A stretch of 64,000 nt of DNA from Panagrolaimus kolymaensis (GCA_028622995.1 JAJQJQ010000005.1:3038001-3102000); one strand, 5' to 3'. Counted from the stretch's first letter, positions 1 to 10,921 are shown. Notes: a model not told the origin generated them from the letters alone. Translations and numbers: made by a program.

Positions 1-3000
1 TATTTTTTCCATTTCCTTTTCCGTTTCCGTTGTTTCCATTTCCGTTTCCATTGTTGCCATTTCCGTTACCATTACCGTTGTCTTTTTTGGTGGTATTGGT
101 GGCATTGGTGGTATCTGGGAGAGTTTTATGAACGATATCTAAAAAACCAAAAATTAGTTTATATGAAAAATAAGAAAGGTAAAAAAACATACCAATAACA
201 AATTGAGTTTCTTCAGCGCTGTGAATTGAAACTAAATGTGCTCCTTCTTTTTGACAAGCTTGTTCTGAAGCATTCCAATTTGCACCTTTATATGCTCGAT
301 AACAAGCTGATGTGGCTTCATACATTTGCCATCCTTGTCCACAACAATCTACTTCTTTAATGCATGTGAAAGTTGTTTTGGAATTATCAATGATATATCC
401 ATCTTTACATTGACATCCTTCAACGCATTCACTGTTGCTGCATTTTCCTGGGGATGAGTTAGTGCAAGATGGTTGACAATTGGAAACACATGCTGAATAT
501 GTTGAATTTGCAGGGCATTGCAATGGACATCCAATGGTTGTACGCCAATTTCCAAGGCTTGTCACTAAAATTAAATCAGATTTTTCACTTTTGTAAAAAG
601 CAAAATGAGTCGAGCAACTTACAATTAAGTTCACGTTGACACATTCGTGCAAATCCTTCGAATGAACTGCATTTAAATGTTGGAGCATCACAAACATCTC
701 TAACGCAATTATTAAAGTATGAAGTAATTACATCGTTTCCAAGTTTATTGCATTGAGCGAAGGCTCCAGTGTTTGAAAGGGCATCTTTAATGGCGGTGCA
801 AGTCGTTGTCGCGGCATCCTTAAAAACAAAAAATTTTAGTTTTAGTAATTTTTAAAAAGGTGCAAAAACATACGCAATTAGTATTTCCAGTTGAATCTAC
901 TCCTTTATCACATGTTGAAATTGCACCAGGTGGATAGAAATAATCAGTGGTGATCCAAGTGTTGGCCCAATCATTTACGGTGTTTCCATAATTACAAGGT
1001 GCTGCTTGTTTAGCTGCGAGAGTGCCATCCTTTTTAATGAGATCATTAGCGCAATTTCCATCATAATTTCCAGCTAAACCACAAAGTTTATCAGATCCAT
1101 AAAATGCAGCACAATCGGGTACGTCAACGCAGAAATCATAAGTATCAAAGAGGATTTGAATACTGTCTGTGGTGGTGATAGTTTTTTGCCATCCATTTCT
1201 TTTTATCGTAATTTTTGGATTGGTTTGATCGGGATAATAATATGGATATATTTGAGCTACACCATTAACATAAAGTTTTCCTAAGACATCCATATAAATT
1301 TGTTGGCCATATAATTCAATCAAGCTTGAATCAATTACAGAGACACTAAAAATTAAACCAAATATTATTTTCAGTTTTTATGGAGCTGCATGAAAGCTTA
1401 CGATCCAGAATAATGACGATTTTTAATTGAGATTGAGAAGTTTTGATATCCTTGAATGGTAGTACATGGTTGCATGTAAAGATAAGGGCATGTTCCTTGA
1501 TAATCGTGATGGGCTCCATCGAATGTAGTGTAATGAGGATCACCACTTATGCAAACTCGTTTTGTTTTATTTCCACATGTTCCAGGTGGTGGAGCTAAAA
1601 AAAGAAAAATTAATGGTTGAAATTTTTTTTATAAAACAGTGGCTTACTTGGTTTAAGAGTTGTCGTTGGTGGGGTTGATGAACTTGAACCCAAAGTTGTT
1701 GTATCCTCAGATTCTTTAGTTGTAGTTTCTTGTGGTGGTTGATTGGTTGATGGATTTTCAGTCTTTTCCGTAGTAGTTTTATAATTTACTGTTGGAAATT
1801 CTGGTCCATCTGATGTTGTGGGTTTGTTAGTTTCTTCAAATGATCGAGAAGTTGTACGATAATTTTTGGTTGTTGTTGTTTGAGGTGGTTGCTGCGAAGA
1901 AGTTGTTTGTTCTCCTGATGGAGTTGTTGGGGAATTTGTATTTTCATTTGGCTTTTCTGTTGTTGGATAAACGAACGTTGGATATTCAGGATTTTCTGTG
2001 GATTGTGAAGGTTGTGGAGGAATTAAAGTAAAAGCGGGTCCAGTGTTATCATTAAAAACTCGAGTTGTTCCATAATCGATTGTTGGATATTCTGGATTTT
2101 CAGAAGTGCTTTGTCCCATTGGTGGTTGAGTTGGTCCCATTGTTGAAGGAACTTCTTGATTTTCGGTTGTGCCATAATCAACTGTAGGATATTCCGGGTT
2201 ACCAGTTGTAATTTCTTGTGGAGGTTGTGATGGAATATTTGTGGGTGGCATTTCTGTATTTTCATTATCCTTTTTAGTAGTGCCATAATTTACTGTAGGA
2301 TATTCTGGATTTTCAGAAGTACTTTGTCCCATGGGTGGTTGAGTTGGGAAATTTGTTGAAGGAATATCATTTGGCTTTTCACTTGTTCCATAATTTACTG
2401 TTGGGTATTCAGGATTATTAGTGCTTATATCTTGTGGTGGCTGAGAAGGAAGATTTGTGGATGGCATATTAGTATTCTCATTAGGCTTTTCGGTCTTGGG
2501 ATATCCTGGATTTTCAGTTGTAATTTCTTGTGGTGGTTGAGAGGGAATATTTGTTGATGGAAAATCTGTACCTTCATGAGGTTTTTCACTCGTTCCATAA
2601 TCGAGTGTTGGATATTCAGGGTTACCAGTTGTAACTTCTTGTGGAGGTTGAGAAGGAACATTTGTGGATGGCATATTCGTATTTTCAAATGGAGGTTGTG
2701 ATGTTTCATAATTTACTGTAGGGAATTCAGGATTGCCCGTTGTAACTTCTTGTGGGGGTAGAGTTGGAAAATTTGTTGATGGGCCATCATTGGGTGTATC
2801 GGTTGTTCCATAATTTACAGTTGGATATTCGGGATTATTTGTTGTTGGCTTTTGAGGATTTTGAGAAGTGTTTTCTTCAACTGGTGGTTGAGTTGTTGGA
2901 CCATTCGTTGATGAAGGCATGTTTGTGTTTTCATTTGGCTTTTCGGTCGTGTCATAATTAACTGTTGGATATTCAGGATTTTCTGATGTTGATTGTGCGG

Positions 3001-4072
3001 GTTTTTGTGAAGTTGTAATTTCGGGTGAAACTTTAGTTGTTGGATTTTCAGAGTTTTCCGTTGTTGGTTTATCTGTTGCTTGGGAGCTTATTGGCATATT
3101 TGTATTTTCATTAGATTTTGTAGTTGTTTCATAATTAACTGTTGGGTATTCAGGATTTTCTGTAGTTACCTCTTGTGGTGATTGTGAAGAAGGATTGCTT
3201 GACCTTCTCGTCGTTGCGTCAGTCATTTGACGTTCAGTGGTATCGAATTGAACTGTAGGATTTCCAGGGTTATTTTGTTCCGTATTGGATGATTCAGATG
3301 TAGTAGGATTGACCGTAGTAATAATTTCTGTGGTTGATGGCTGAGAGGCTTCTGTAGTAGCTACTTTTTGTGTAGTGGTTTCAACTTCAGCGGTGGTGGT
3401 GGATGGAAGATTTGTTGGAGTTTTTTCGGTTGTTACACTCGAACTTGAAGTTGGGTTTGTTGTTGTTGGAGTTGATACAGGGATCGTAGTAGTGGTCGTG
3501 GTGTTAGGAGCCACTGATGTTGCAGAGGTTGTTGTGGATGGTTGAGCCGTAGTAGTTGTTGTTGTGGTGTTAGGAGCTCCAGGTGATGTGGAGGTTGAAA
3601 TCAAAGTGGTAGTTGTCATCGTTGATGGCTGACTGGTAGTAGTCGAGATTGTAGTTGTTGTAGTATTTGGGGCCAAGCTAGTTGTAGTTGGCGGCAAAGT
3701 GGTTGTTGTCGTTGTTGACCCTGGCGTTGTAGTAGTATGGCATGGACATGGTTTATCTGTAGGTGCAGCAGTGGTAGTATGGCAAGGGCAATCATGATCT
3801 GGATCTCCATCCGTATCATTGCAATCATGATGATGGGGAGGATTATGATGGGGCGGTGGAGTTGGAATTGGAGCATCTACGCAAGTAATAGTGCAAACCA
3901 TTTTTCGATCTTCATTTTCCACATTATCCATCCATATTCCAGCTTTAACGAATGTATCGCCTTAAAAATTTTTTTACTTCCTTTTGCTGATTTTTAATTT
4001 AAAAAACTTACCATAAGCGGTTGAAAAAATGCATAAGAAGAAAAGCAAAAAATAGCAATGCAAATGTCCCAT
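1..4072 (-). CDS. Secreted mucin-like protein with VWD, C8, TIL and C-type lectin domains (3' end beyond the window)
   Basis: I do not recognise a named orthologue. Exons on the minus strand: 4072-4012, 3960-1648, 1594-1402, 1345-874, 818-623, 564-193 and 138-1 (continues past the edge); all junctions keep frame. Order: signal peptide (about residues 1-20), Cys/His/Pro-rich segment ([20 protein letters not shown]), long Thr/Ser/Pro mucin region with tandem repeats, VWD domain (starts [19 protein letters not shown] near its end), C8 cysteine module, TIL module, then the start of a C-type lectin fold ([20 protein letters not shown]). After that intron comes an Asn/Gly run of about 30 residues that leaves the window. 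VWD-C8-TIL is the gel-forming mucin/zonadhesin module, so an extracellular or cuticle/mucus role is inferred. Two acceptors end in AAG. A TATA box lies 64 nt upstream. The short gene at 5573 is its paralogue. Confidence 0.85.
1745..3280 (-). repeat. Mucin tandem repeats coding for [18 protein letters not shown] units
   Basis: Within exon 2 of the VWD gene about 13-14 imperfect units of 25-45 residues follow one another. Each begins NPEYPTVNY or a variant ([23 protein letters not shown]), then [14 protein letters not shown] and a [14 protein letters not shown] spacer. The units are rich in Thr, Ser, Pro and Asn, typical of O-glycosylated mucin stalks. The N-terminal 250 residues of the region are an irregular poly-Thr tract instead. 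Confidence 0.85.
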
Positions 4073-4135
4073 TTTTAAATGAAAGAAAAATGCTAAAAAC
4101 AAAAAGTATGATTTTTTCATGGATTCCTTTGACCC

Positions 4136-4142
4136 TTTTATA
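4136..4142 (-). promoter_or_regulatory. TATA box of the VWD/mucin gene
   Basis: TATAAAAGGG reads on the minus strand about 64 nt upstream of the ATG at 4072. The same element precedes three other secreted-protein genes here (10151, 25541, 32166). Confidence 0.5.
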
Positions 4143-5572
4143 TTAATTTTTTTCATCCTCAATTTAAGCATTGTTTAATTGTTTAAAATGATCACCATGG
4201 GGGCGGCGGCTTAATTTGATTTGCGTCGGCAAGTATGGAGGGTCACATTGATGAAAAGTACACAAACCTGCTGCTCTCCTTTCACTCATTAAAATTGTAT
4301 TACAAAAACAATTAAAAAATGTCACAAAATTTTGCTTAATTCTTCTTCCATTTATTTTAAAGGTGTTCAAATAAAATTTTAAATTGTTTTTTGACAAATT
4401 TTTTTGGGTAATCAAAGACAATACTCTAAATCGCATTTTTTTAAATTTAGTTTATTATTTATTAAAATAGCAAAACTGGCAGCGGATGACTTTTTTTATT
4501 GTTGTTGTTCAAAAAATAAATAAAAATACAAGAAAAAAGATAAATATTTTGCAAAACATTTTTGATCATCAAGATTTTTTAAAAAAAACATGGAAATAAA
4601 CTTTTGTTGTTTTACCAAAAAATAAACAATTGAAACAAAAATATCATTTTTTTGATTTTTTTGACAAAAATATTTAAAATTTAAAAAATGGGTTTTCCAA
4701 AATTTTTTATTAACAAGTAGATTTTATAAATTCGTGAGGAATTTGACAGTGAAAAATTATTTTATTTCTCATATTATCTTTCGAATTTTTTAATAAAAGA
4801 TCTTTTATGCCGTACACTAATTCTTACTATGTACCTGAAGTAACTTTTGTTTCTGGCATAATCTTTGTAATTATTATTGAATCGATGATGGAAAAAATTT
4901 AATGCGGAAGCTGTTGATAATTGCAAAGCCATATTATCTTGTAGGGGTTCAATTGAACCACAAATAATAATTTTAATTGAACTGTGATGTTTTTTGTTTG
5001 AGAATTCTAGTCTCTATTTGCTCTTCCAAAAGGTGTTATAGGGTTTTCACATTTTTCCTTTACTAAATATTTTTCCAGTTCATTGTTAGTTTTTCAATCC
5101 TTTGTCTATTGTATGAAGATTTTTAAATTTATGGTGCCATTCAATTTTTTTATTTAGTAAAAATCAAGTCTTTGTTTGTTCTTTCAAAGGTGTTAAAAAT
5201 TTCGTACAAGTTTTTTGCATTTCATTGTTAATTTTTTTCATCTGTCTGTCTATTGTATGAAGCTTCTTCAATGTATGGCGATGCATGGTGGTGCTACCAT
5301 TCAATTTTTTCAAATTAATAAAAATTATTGTTATTTTATTTGATTATTGACATTTTAAAATAACTTACATTTTTTATTTTAAATGTTTATCCACCTTTTA
5401 ATTTTTCAAATCACTTGATTTTTTAAAATAAAATCTTTTGTGGGGTTTTGTGTCTATCAAAAAAACAGAATTTCCGCCCACCGAGGTTATTCGTTCATAC
5501 AAAAGTCACGCAAAAAAATGAGATAAAAAGGAAGCGAAATTTCTAAAATTTTATCAAATTTGTTTTTCAATA
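4143..5572. other. Intergenic region between the divergent VWD-family genes
   Basis: About 1.4 kb of AT-rich DNA shared as upstream region by the two head-to-head paralogues. I see no gene. It contains a diverged tandem duplication at about 5011-5330. The ORF at 4164-4436 looks random (no signal, no partner exons). Confidence 0.6.
5011..5330. repeat. Diverged direct duplication, two units of about 155 bp
   Basis: Two adjacent blocks (about 5011-5163 and 5168-5330) share, in the same order, a CTTCCAAAAGGTGTTA-like segment, TTCATTGTTA, TGTCTATTGTATGAAG and CCATTCAATTTTTT. Non-coding. Confidence 0.6.
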
Positions 5573-6043
5573 ATGGCTTCATTCACCTGCACTTTGATCT
5601 TATTAGCTTTTTGCTTCGCTTCCTATGCAACAGGTTAGTTAAGCTCGACAAAAGGAATTTAAAAAATTTGAAAAATTTTAGCTGACACATTTGTCAAAAC
5701 AGGTATATGGTTAGATCATGTTGAAAATGAAGATAAAAAATTAGTTTGTACCATGACTTGCGTGGATGCTCCAATCCCAACTCCACCACCTCATCATCAT
5801 GATTGCAATGATACGAATGGAGATCCAGATCATGATTGCCCTTGCCATACTACCACTGCTGCTCCCACCGATAAACCATGTCCTTGCCATAATGCTACAA
5901 CTCCTTCAATAAATACTACAGCTATTCCATCAACTACGCCACCAACAACTTCGGTTCCTATTTCAACGACGACAAAAATTTCTGAAAATGTAACAACTAC
6001 TATGAGACCAAAAACAACAAGTCCAGTTATGAGTGGAGGATAA
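5573..6043 (+). CDS. Short secreted paralogue of the VWD/mucin protein N-terminus
   Basis: Exons 5573-5633 and 5682-6043, giving about 140 residues. The first exon is 61 nt with a phase-1 donor, exactly as in the gene at 4072, and encodes a signal peptide (ending FCFASYA). The mature part starts [19 protein letters not shown] and matches [19 protein letters not shown] of the larger protein. The match continues through [11 protein letters not shown] and the [18 protein letters not shown] block, with few synonymous differences. After a short Thr-rich tail it stops at TAA; there is no long repeat region and no VWD. It is either a truncated duplicate or an independently useful short mucin. It is divergently oriented to its relative. 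Confidence 0.75.
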
Positions 6044-6229
6044 AAATTCATTTGTGTGTAAATAAATTTTCTTTGAAAATTAAAGATTTTGACAAAATTA
6101 AAATTTGAAAACGTATTGAAGGCATTACAAAAATATTTAAAATAAATTTTGCTGTTCACATTTTTAGTTTTAAAAATATTATAATTTTGACAAACTCCAT
6201 CTTTAAAACAAAAAAGCAATTTTCTTTCG

Positions 6230-6243
6230 TCTGCGTCTCTGAC
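6230..6243 (+). promoter_or_regulatory. Shared upstream motif TCTGCGTCTCTGAC, copy 1
   Basis: A 14-nt sequence about 137 nt upstream of the ATG at 6380. The same 14 nt occurs in the same orientation relative to its gene upstream of the paralogue at 7932. Could be a promoter element or simply residual duplication. Confidence 0.4.
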
Positions 6244-6379
6244 ACTTTCTTTATCTCTAGCTCGAAGGGCTAGACTTGGTAAAACATAGCAGTGTTATAA
6301 ATGCAGCCAATTCTTGTGTCCTTTTTTACTTTGCTATTGGTTTTTTTGTTGTTGCAAAATTCGAAATAAAAAGTAAAAA

Positions 6380-7042
6380 ATGTTGTGTATATGTTATCCA
6401 TTAAAAAAATATGAACCTGGTAGTTTACCGGCTCACAAAACTGTTAAAGTTTTTAAGTTTTTTAATGTAATCAATCATCAAACTAGAAAAATTTATGTAA
6501 GTAAATGTTAGATTTAATTAATTTTATTTTATTTTTAAAGAAATATGCCAAAATAGTTCTCAAAGAGTTTAATCGACAATCGAGTTGTCCGTATTATTAT
6601 TTCATTGCACATATTAATCGGGCTCATACCCATTATTATCTTGGAGTTTCATTTAAAATTGAAGTAACTTTGGGTTTAACAACCATAAAGAAAAGTAAAG
6701 TTCCCGAAAGATGTGTAATATTTCCAAGCATGTTTGAAGTTGATAAAACTTTGAGACACGTAAGTGATTCGTTAATTTATATAAAGATTACTAAATCGAG
6801 TCGAATTTAAGGATATAGTGTTCAACTACACTCCAGCAGGATTGATTTGGGTTGGAAATTATGCTGAAGAAGCCATGTCTTTTGAAGATCCTCCATACGA
6901 TAAATTACGAAGTACAAAAAGGCTAAAATATTTAGCTGAATGTAATAAGCACAATTTTCAACCAGATTATGAATTTAAATTTTTGCGAAAAAATCACTTT
7001 TGTCCTTTGTGTTTAATTAACCACGCAAAAATAATAATATAA
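6380..7042 (+). CDS. Intracellular protein of unknown family, possibly cystatin-like fold (copy A)
   Basis: Not recognised with certainty. Exons 6380-6496, 6541-6759 and 6812-7042; 39 + 73 + 76 codons, all introns phase 0. No signal peptide. Begins MLCICYPLKKYE. Exon 2 has a helix-like KYAKIVLKEFNRQ followed by YYYFIAHINRAH and FKIEVTLGLTT. This helix, strand, strand order (N in the helix, RA, then a long hydrophobic strand and a T) resembles the cystatin fold, but the QVVAG loop is not present. The C-terminal exon has Cys residues in HFCPLCLINHA. The paralogue at 7932-7271 has identical exon lengths for exons 1 and 2 and aligns end to end. Two acceptors are AAG. Confidence 0.7.
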
Positions 7043-7270
7043 TAAAATTTATTAAAAATCTGTAAAAAACTGTACACGTAAAAATACAAAATCAAAAATC
7101 TGTTATAATGAAAAAAAATTTGATGAGTTGTTGTTCTCTTCAGTTTAATAATCATGGCGACATCAAGAATGTATGTGAAATGGATTAGAATTAACTTGCA
7201 CTTGGGCCATCAAGAATTTGTTATTGTCAAACGACGAAGTAAAACCATCACGTTTTTAATTTATTTGGTA

Positions 7271-7932
7271 TTAAATAAAAAAATCCGCATGATTTATCAA
7301 GCATTTCAAACAAAAATGATCTTTACATAAAAAATAAAATTGATAATCTCGTTGACAATTTAATCGATTGCATTCACCCAAATATCGTAACCTTTGTTTA
7401 CATGCTAATCTATCATATGAAGGTTCTTCAAATGAAATTTCTTCCAGATATGTTCTCCATCCAAATGCTCCTGGGCGAGTATAATTTATTACAATGTCCT
7501 TGAAAATTTAATTTATTTTAGGTCAAAGTTTGTTTAAAAAAACACACTTCTCTCAAACTTTTATCTGCTTCAAAAAAGCTTGGAAATATTAACAATTTTT
7601 GTGGAATTTTACTTTTCTTTATCGTTGTTACACCCAAAGTTACTTCAATTTTAAATTTATTATCTTCTGTATGAGCATTATGAGCTCGATGAATTTTAAC
7701 CATGTAATAATAATATGGATTATTTGAGCGAAGATTATATTCTTTAACAGCTTTTTTTACAATTTCCTAATAACAAATTTTTAGATTAAAGCATTCAAAA
7801 AAAAAAGAAGCTTACATAAATTTGTTTTGTGCAATGATTGATAACATTATGTTCTCGAAATACTCGTGTACGAAATCCATAAGGCACCCAAATATTTTCA
7901 TACCTTTTTAATGGATAACAAATACACCACAT
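7271..7932 (-). CDS. Intracellular protein of unknown family, possibly cystatin-like fold (copy B)
   Basis: Exons 7932-7816, 7766-7548 and 7498-7271. Starts MWCICYPLKRYENIW, matching copy A at 6380. Exon 2 carries EIVKKAVKEYN, PYYYYMVKIHRAH and FKIEVTLGVTTIKKSKIP. Exon 3 (DIVINYTRPGAFGWRTYLEE...) ends HFCLKCLINHADFFI. Exons 1 and 2 are 117 and 219 nt in both copies. The genes converge tail to tail with about 230 nt between stops, so an inverted duplication is likely. The exon 2 donor is GTGTGT and the last acceptor is AAG. Function unknown. Confidence 0.7.
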
Positions 7933-8116
7933 ATATATTTTTTATATACAAACAAACATAATCTCAAAGACAAAAAATGCGAAAAGCTTTGGAAGCTGAA
8001 GACTCGAATGCAGAAAAAAGGAGAGAGTAAATTGCGGAGGTTGTTCTTTTGGCATGGACATCGCAGCATGGTGTAATCATAGTCCATGCTTGGCTTTCAT
8101 TTAAGGAAAGATGAAA

Positions 8117-8130
8117 GTCAGAGACGCAGA
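8117..8130 (-). promoter_or_regulatory. Shared upstream motif TCTGCGTCTCTGAC, copy 2
   Basis: Reads on the minus strand about 185 nt upstream of the start at 7932; an exact 14-nt match to the site at 6230. Confidence 0.4.
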
Positions 8131-8696
8131 TGTAAGGAAAGCTTTATAATAGGATTTCAATTGTGAAAATTAAAAATTATGAAACCCAAAAGAAAAAAAG
8201 AAAAACAAAAAAGTAATAAATCAAAAACATGGATCATAATAAACAAAAAATTTTATTGAAGCAATCTTTTCTTTGTTCTGATGTAATTAAACTAACAGTC
8301 TAATAATTCTAGAGTTCTATCGTTAACACATGAATGTTGTGTCTTTATTAATGATCAAATCAAAACGCAATAAAAGAGTTGGATTTTGTTTTTTCTTTCC
8401 AAAAATTCCATTTTTTCTTTTTTCTCAAAGCTTTCAATCTCCTGTTTTTTTTCCATTTTCCAAAAAGTTACATTATTCATAATTTTTAAAAAGTTTCACT
8501 TTGTGCTTGCATTCCATAAGTTTTAAATTTTTTAAGCCTTTGACGTTCGCTATTGTTTATCATTATCATAGTCCTAAAAGCGATGCACTCTTTTTCTTAT
8601 CAGAAGTTTTTCTATTTTTTAAAGCCGTAATGAAAGAGACAAAAACTAAAGAAGCATCGCAAATTTGGTTCAATTGATTTATACAAAAAAAAATCA
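8131..8696. other. Intergenic, nothing recognised
   Basis: AT-rich, with T and A runs; upstream region of the lectin gene that starts at 8697. No ORF or repeat of note. Confidence 0.5.
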
Positions 8697-9669
8697 ATGT
8701 TGATATTGTTTATTTTATTTTTAAGTTTTTCTTCCTTGATTTTTGCCGTTTCATGCCCAAATGGAAGTTTTGAATGGCAAACAAATTGTTTACTTTTCCA
8801 AAATGCTACAATTGGATTTGCTGATGCTGAAGCACATTGCAGGGATTTGGGTGGACATTTAGCTTCAATTCATGATGGATTTACTGATGTTTTGCTTTCT
8901 CGTAAGATCGCAAAAATATGTGTCAAAGAATTATAAAAAAAAATTTAGAAAAAGCTAACGATCATTTTCATGATAGTACCGTAATTGATTTTTGGATTGG
9001 ATTATCTGATTTAGTTTCATTGGGAAATTGGACTTGGACCGATTGAACGTCATTGGGTTATAAAAATTGGGCTCCACATGAACCAAAAAACATTTCTGGT
9101 ACTGATTGTGCTGCTTTACCTTTGACAAATTCTAAATGGATAAGTGATGATTGCTTCAAACTAAAGCCATATGTTTGTATGGTTTTAAAAAGTTTTTATC
9201 AACCAACTACAAAAACTACGGCATATCCACTTTATTATAATTGTACCCCGCCATTTACTTATTTTCAACCTACTCATGCTTGTTATGGATCCGGATATAT
9301 TTATGCGCAGTATTTAAATTGGACGACATCCGAAAATTATTGTGAAAGCAATGGAGGTCATCTAGCTTCAATCCATAGTTATGAAGAATTGAGATTTTTG
9401 GATGGTAAACAAAAATAAAATTATCATTTTTCTTTATCACACAAATTTTAGCATTTGCGTCCTATGCCAATTACGGTAGCTGGACTGGTGCATTTTCAAA
9501 TGATAACGGTAAAACTTGGAAATGGTCAGATGGAAGTCCCTTTGATTATAATCCTTGGACATCGGGATTTCCAAATCGAAGCAGTAGCGGATGTGGCGGC
9601 CTTGAATTTGGTTTAGTAGATTATGATTGCTCTAATACATTGAGAAAACTTTGTAAAATACCATTGTAA
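8697..9669 (+). CDS. Secreted two-domain C-type lectin, interrupted by an in-frame TGA (possible pseudogene)
   Basis: Exons 8697-8901, 8949-9404 and 9452-9669 keep one frame of 293 codons. A signal peptide (residues 1-18) precedes two C-type lectin-like domains. The first has NCLLFQNATIGFADAEAHC and GGHLASIHDG; the second has HACYGSGYIYAQYLNWTTSE and GGHLASIHSYEELRFLD. The second also has a WKWSDGSPFDYNPW block and ends with CSNTLRKLCKI. Codon 101 (9044-9046) is TGA. It falls where the first domain should read W-T-D-G, so a GGA-to-TGA change is the simplest explanation. Frame, splice sites and cysteines are intact after it. Either a very young pseudogene, a null allele or a sequence error. 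Such nematode clec proteins are mostly secreted and often linked to immunity. Confidence 0.8.
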
Positions 9670-10150
9670 ACATTGGAGTTAAACAAATTTATGTAGCATT
9701 TTAATAGAATTAAAAATAAAGCAAAAAAAAATTGTGACTCGATTATGTTTATCCTGGTCGTGATTTTACTTTTCCTTGATGACATCTCCAAAAATAACAT
9801 TACCAAAAATATATGAAGTTAAAATTAGATAATACTATAATTTTGAAGCATAATTTTCAAATTTATGATTCATTATGATGTTTTCCGTGATCCGCCAAAT
9901 TTCTACTACCATTCTTATTATTTTGATCAATCAATTATTGCGCATTGTTTCTTCCGCTTTTTCTGAAATCAATTCATTGACTTCCTTTCTACGTGCGTTT
10001 TTCATCACTCCTGCCTTTTTTTTTCTTCCTTGATCATCGAAGACAACTTCCTTTTAACGATTAACGGTGTAAACAAGAAAGAAATGTTACACCATCGTCA
10101 TTACTCTGTTTTTATTTTTCTTGTTGACCACAAAAAAAATTTGGCGAAGG
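9670..10150. other. Intergenic, nothing recognised
   Basis: Lectin 3' UTR, then the promoter region of the glycine-rich gene. No coding signal. Confidence 0.5.
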
Positions 10151-10158
10151 TATAAAAG
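10151..10158 (+). promoter_or_regulatory. TATA box of the glycine-rich gene
   Basis: TATAAAAG, 79 nt upstream of the ATG at 10230. Confidence 0.6.
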
Positions 10159-10229
10159 GTTGTCTAAAAAACGTTGATTTTTCATCATTCTTTTGGAATT
10201 AAACTAAACTTGAAACAAAAAAAGAAAAA

Positions 10230-10889
10230 ATGAAGTCGATTATTTTATCTTTACTTGTTATTTCTCTCGCTATTGTTGTTACTCAAGCACAATGGGGTTA
10301 TGGTCCACAATGGGGTGGTGGCGGCGGAGGACATCGCCATCATCATAGACATGGATGGGATGATCGTGGAGGCTTCGACGGACCTGGTCGTGGAGGATCT
10401 GGGGGTGGTGGCCGAGGTGGATTTGGCGGTGACGATGGAGGTTTTGGAGGCCGCGGTGGTGGCCGTGGGCAAGGTGGATTTGGAGATGATGGCGGCGGTG
10501 GACGTGGTGGTGGTGGCCAAGATGGAGGCTTCGGAGGACGAGGAGGTGGTCAAAGTGGAGGCCGCGGTGGAGGAAATCAAGGTGGATTTGGCAACGACGA
10601 AGGCGGTTTTGGTGGACGTGGAAGCCAAGGTGGTGGCCGCGGTGGTGGACAAGCTGGCGGCTTCGGCGGAGATGAAGGAGGATTTGGCGGTGGTCAAGGA
10701 GGCCAAGAAGGTGGCCGTGGAGGCGGTCAAGGTGGATGCCGTGGTGGTGGACGAGGCGGTGGCCAAGCTGCTCAAGGCGGATTTGGAGATGAAGGCGGAT
10801 TCGGTGGAGGCCAAGGTAGTGGTTTTAATGGCGAACAAGGAGGCTTCGGAGAACAACGACAACGTACTCATGGAAAACCAGCTGCATAA
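10230..10889 (+). CDS. Secreted glycine-rich protein (GGFGG repeats)
   Basis: A single exon of 219 residues. The signal peptide is MKSIILSLLVISLAIVVTQA. The mature start is QWGYGPQWGGGG, then HRHHHRHGWDD, then about 150 residues of GGFGG, GGRGGG, GGQ and acidic GDEGGFGG units, and a basic end. The region is much more GC-rich than its surroundings because of Gly codons, and all six frames stay open, so overlapping ORFs are shadows. Glycine-rich secreted proteins of nematodes include cuticle components and caenacin/NLP-type antimicrobial peptides; which applies cannot be told. TATA box upstream, poly(A) signal AATAAA at 10916. Confidence 0.85.
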   Translation: MKSIILSLLVISLAIVVTQAQWGYGPQWGGGGGGHRHHHRHGWDDRGGFDGPGRGGSGGGGRGGFGGDDGGFGGRGGGRGQGGFGDDGGGGRGGGGQDGGFGGRGGGQSGGRGGGNQGGFGNDEGGFGGRGSQGGGRGGGQAGGFGGDEGGFGGGQGGQEGGRGGGQGGCRGGGRGGGQAAQGGFGDEGGFGGGQGSGFNGEQGGFGEQRQRTHGKPAA

Positions 10890-10915
10890 ATTTTAAATTC
10901 TCACACATTATTTGT

Positions 10916-10921
10916 AATAAA
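10916..10921 (+). terminator. Poly(A) signal AATAAA
   Basis: Lies 27 nt after the stop of the glycine-rich gene. Confidence 0.6.

Noticed and set aside
1700..3300. CRISPR-like array
   Set aside because: The tandem repeats are coding mucin units in a eukaryotic gene, not equal repeats with unique spacers.
9044..9046. Selenocysteine reading of the lectin TGA
   Set aside because: The conserved residue there is Gly, not Cys, and no SECIS-like hairpin was noticed in the 3' flank.
10251..10896. Long open frames on both strands overlapping the glycine-rich gene
   Set aside because: They arise from GGN/NCC codon bias of the real gene; no signal peptide or splice support.
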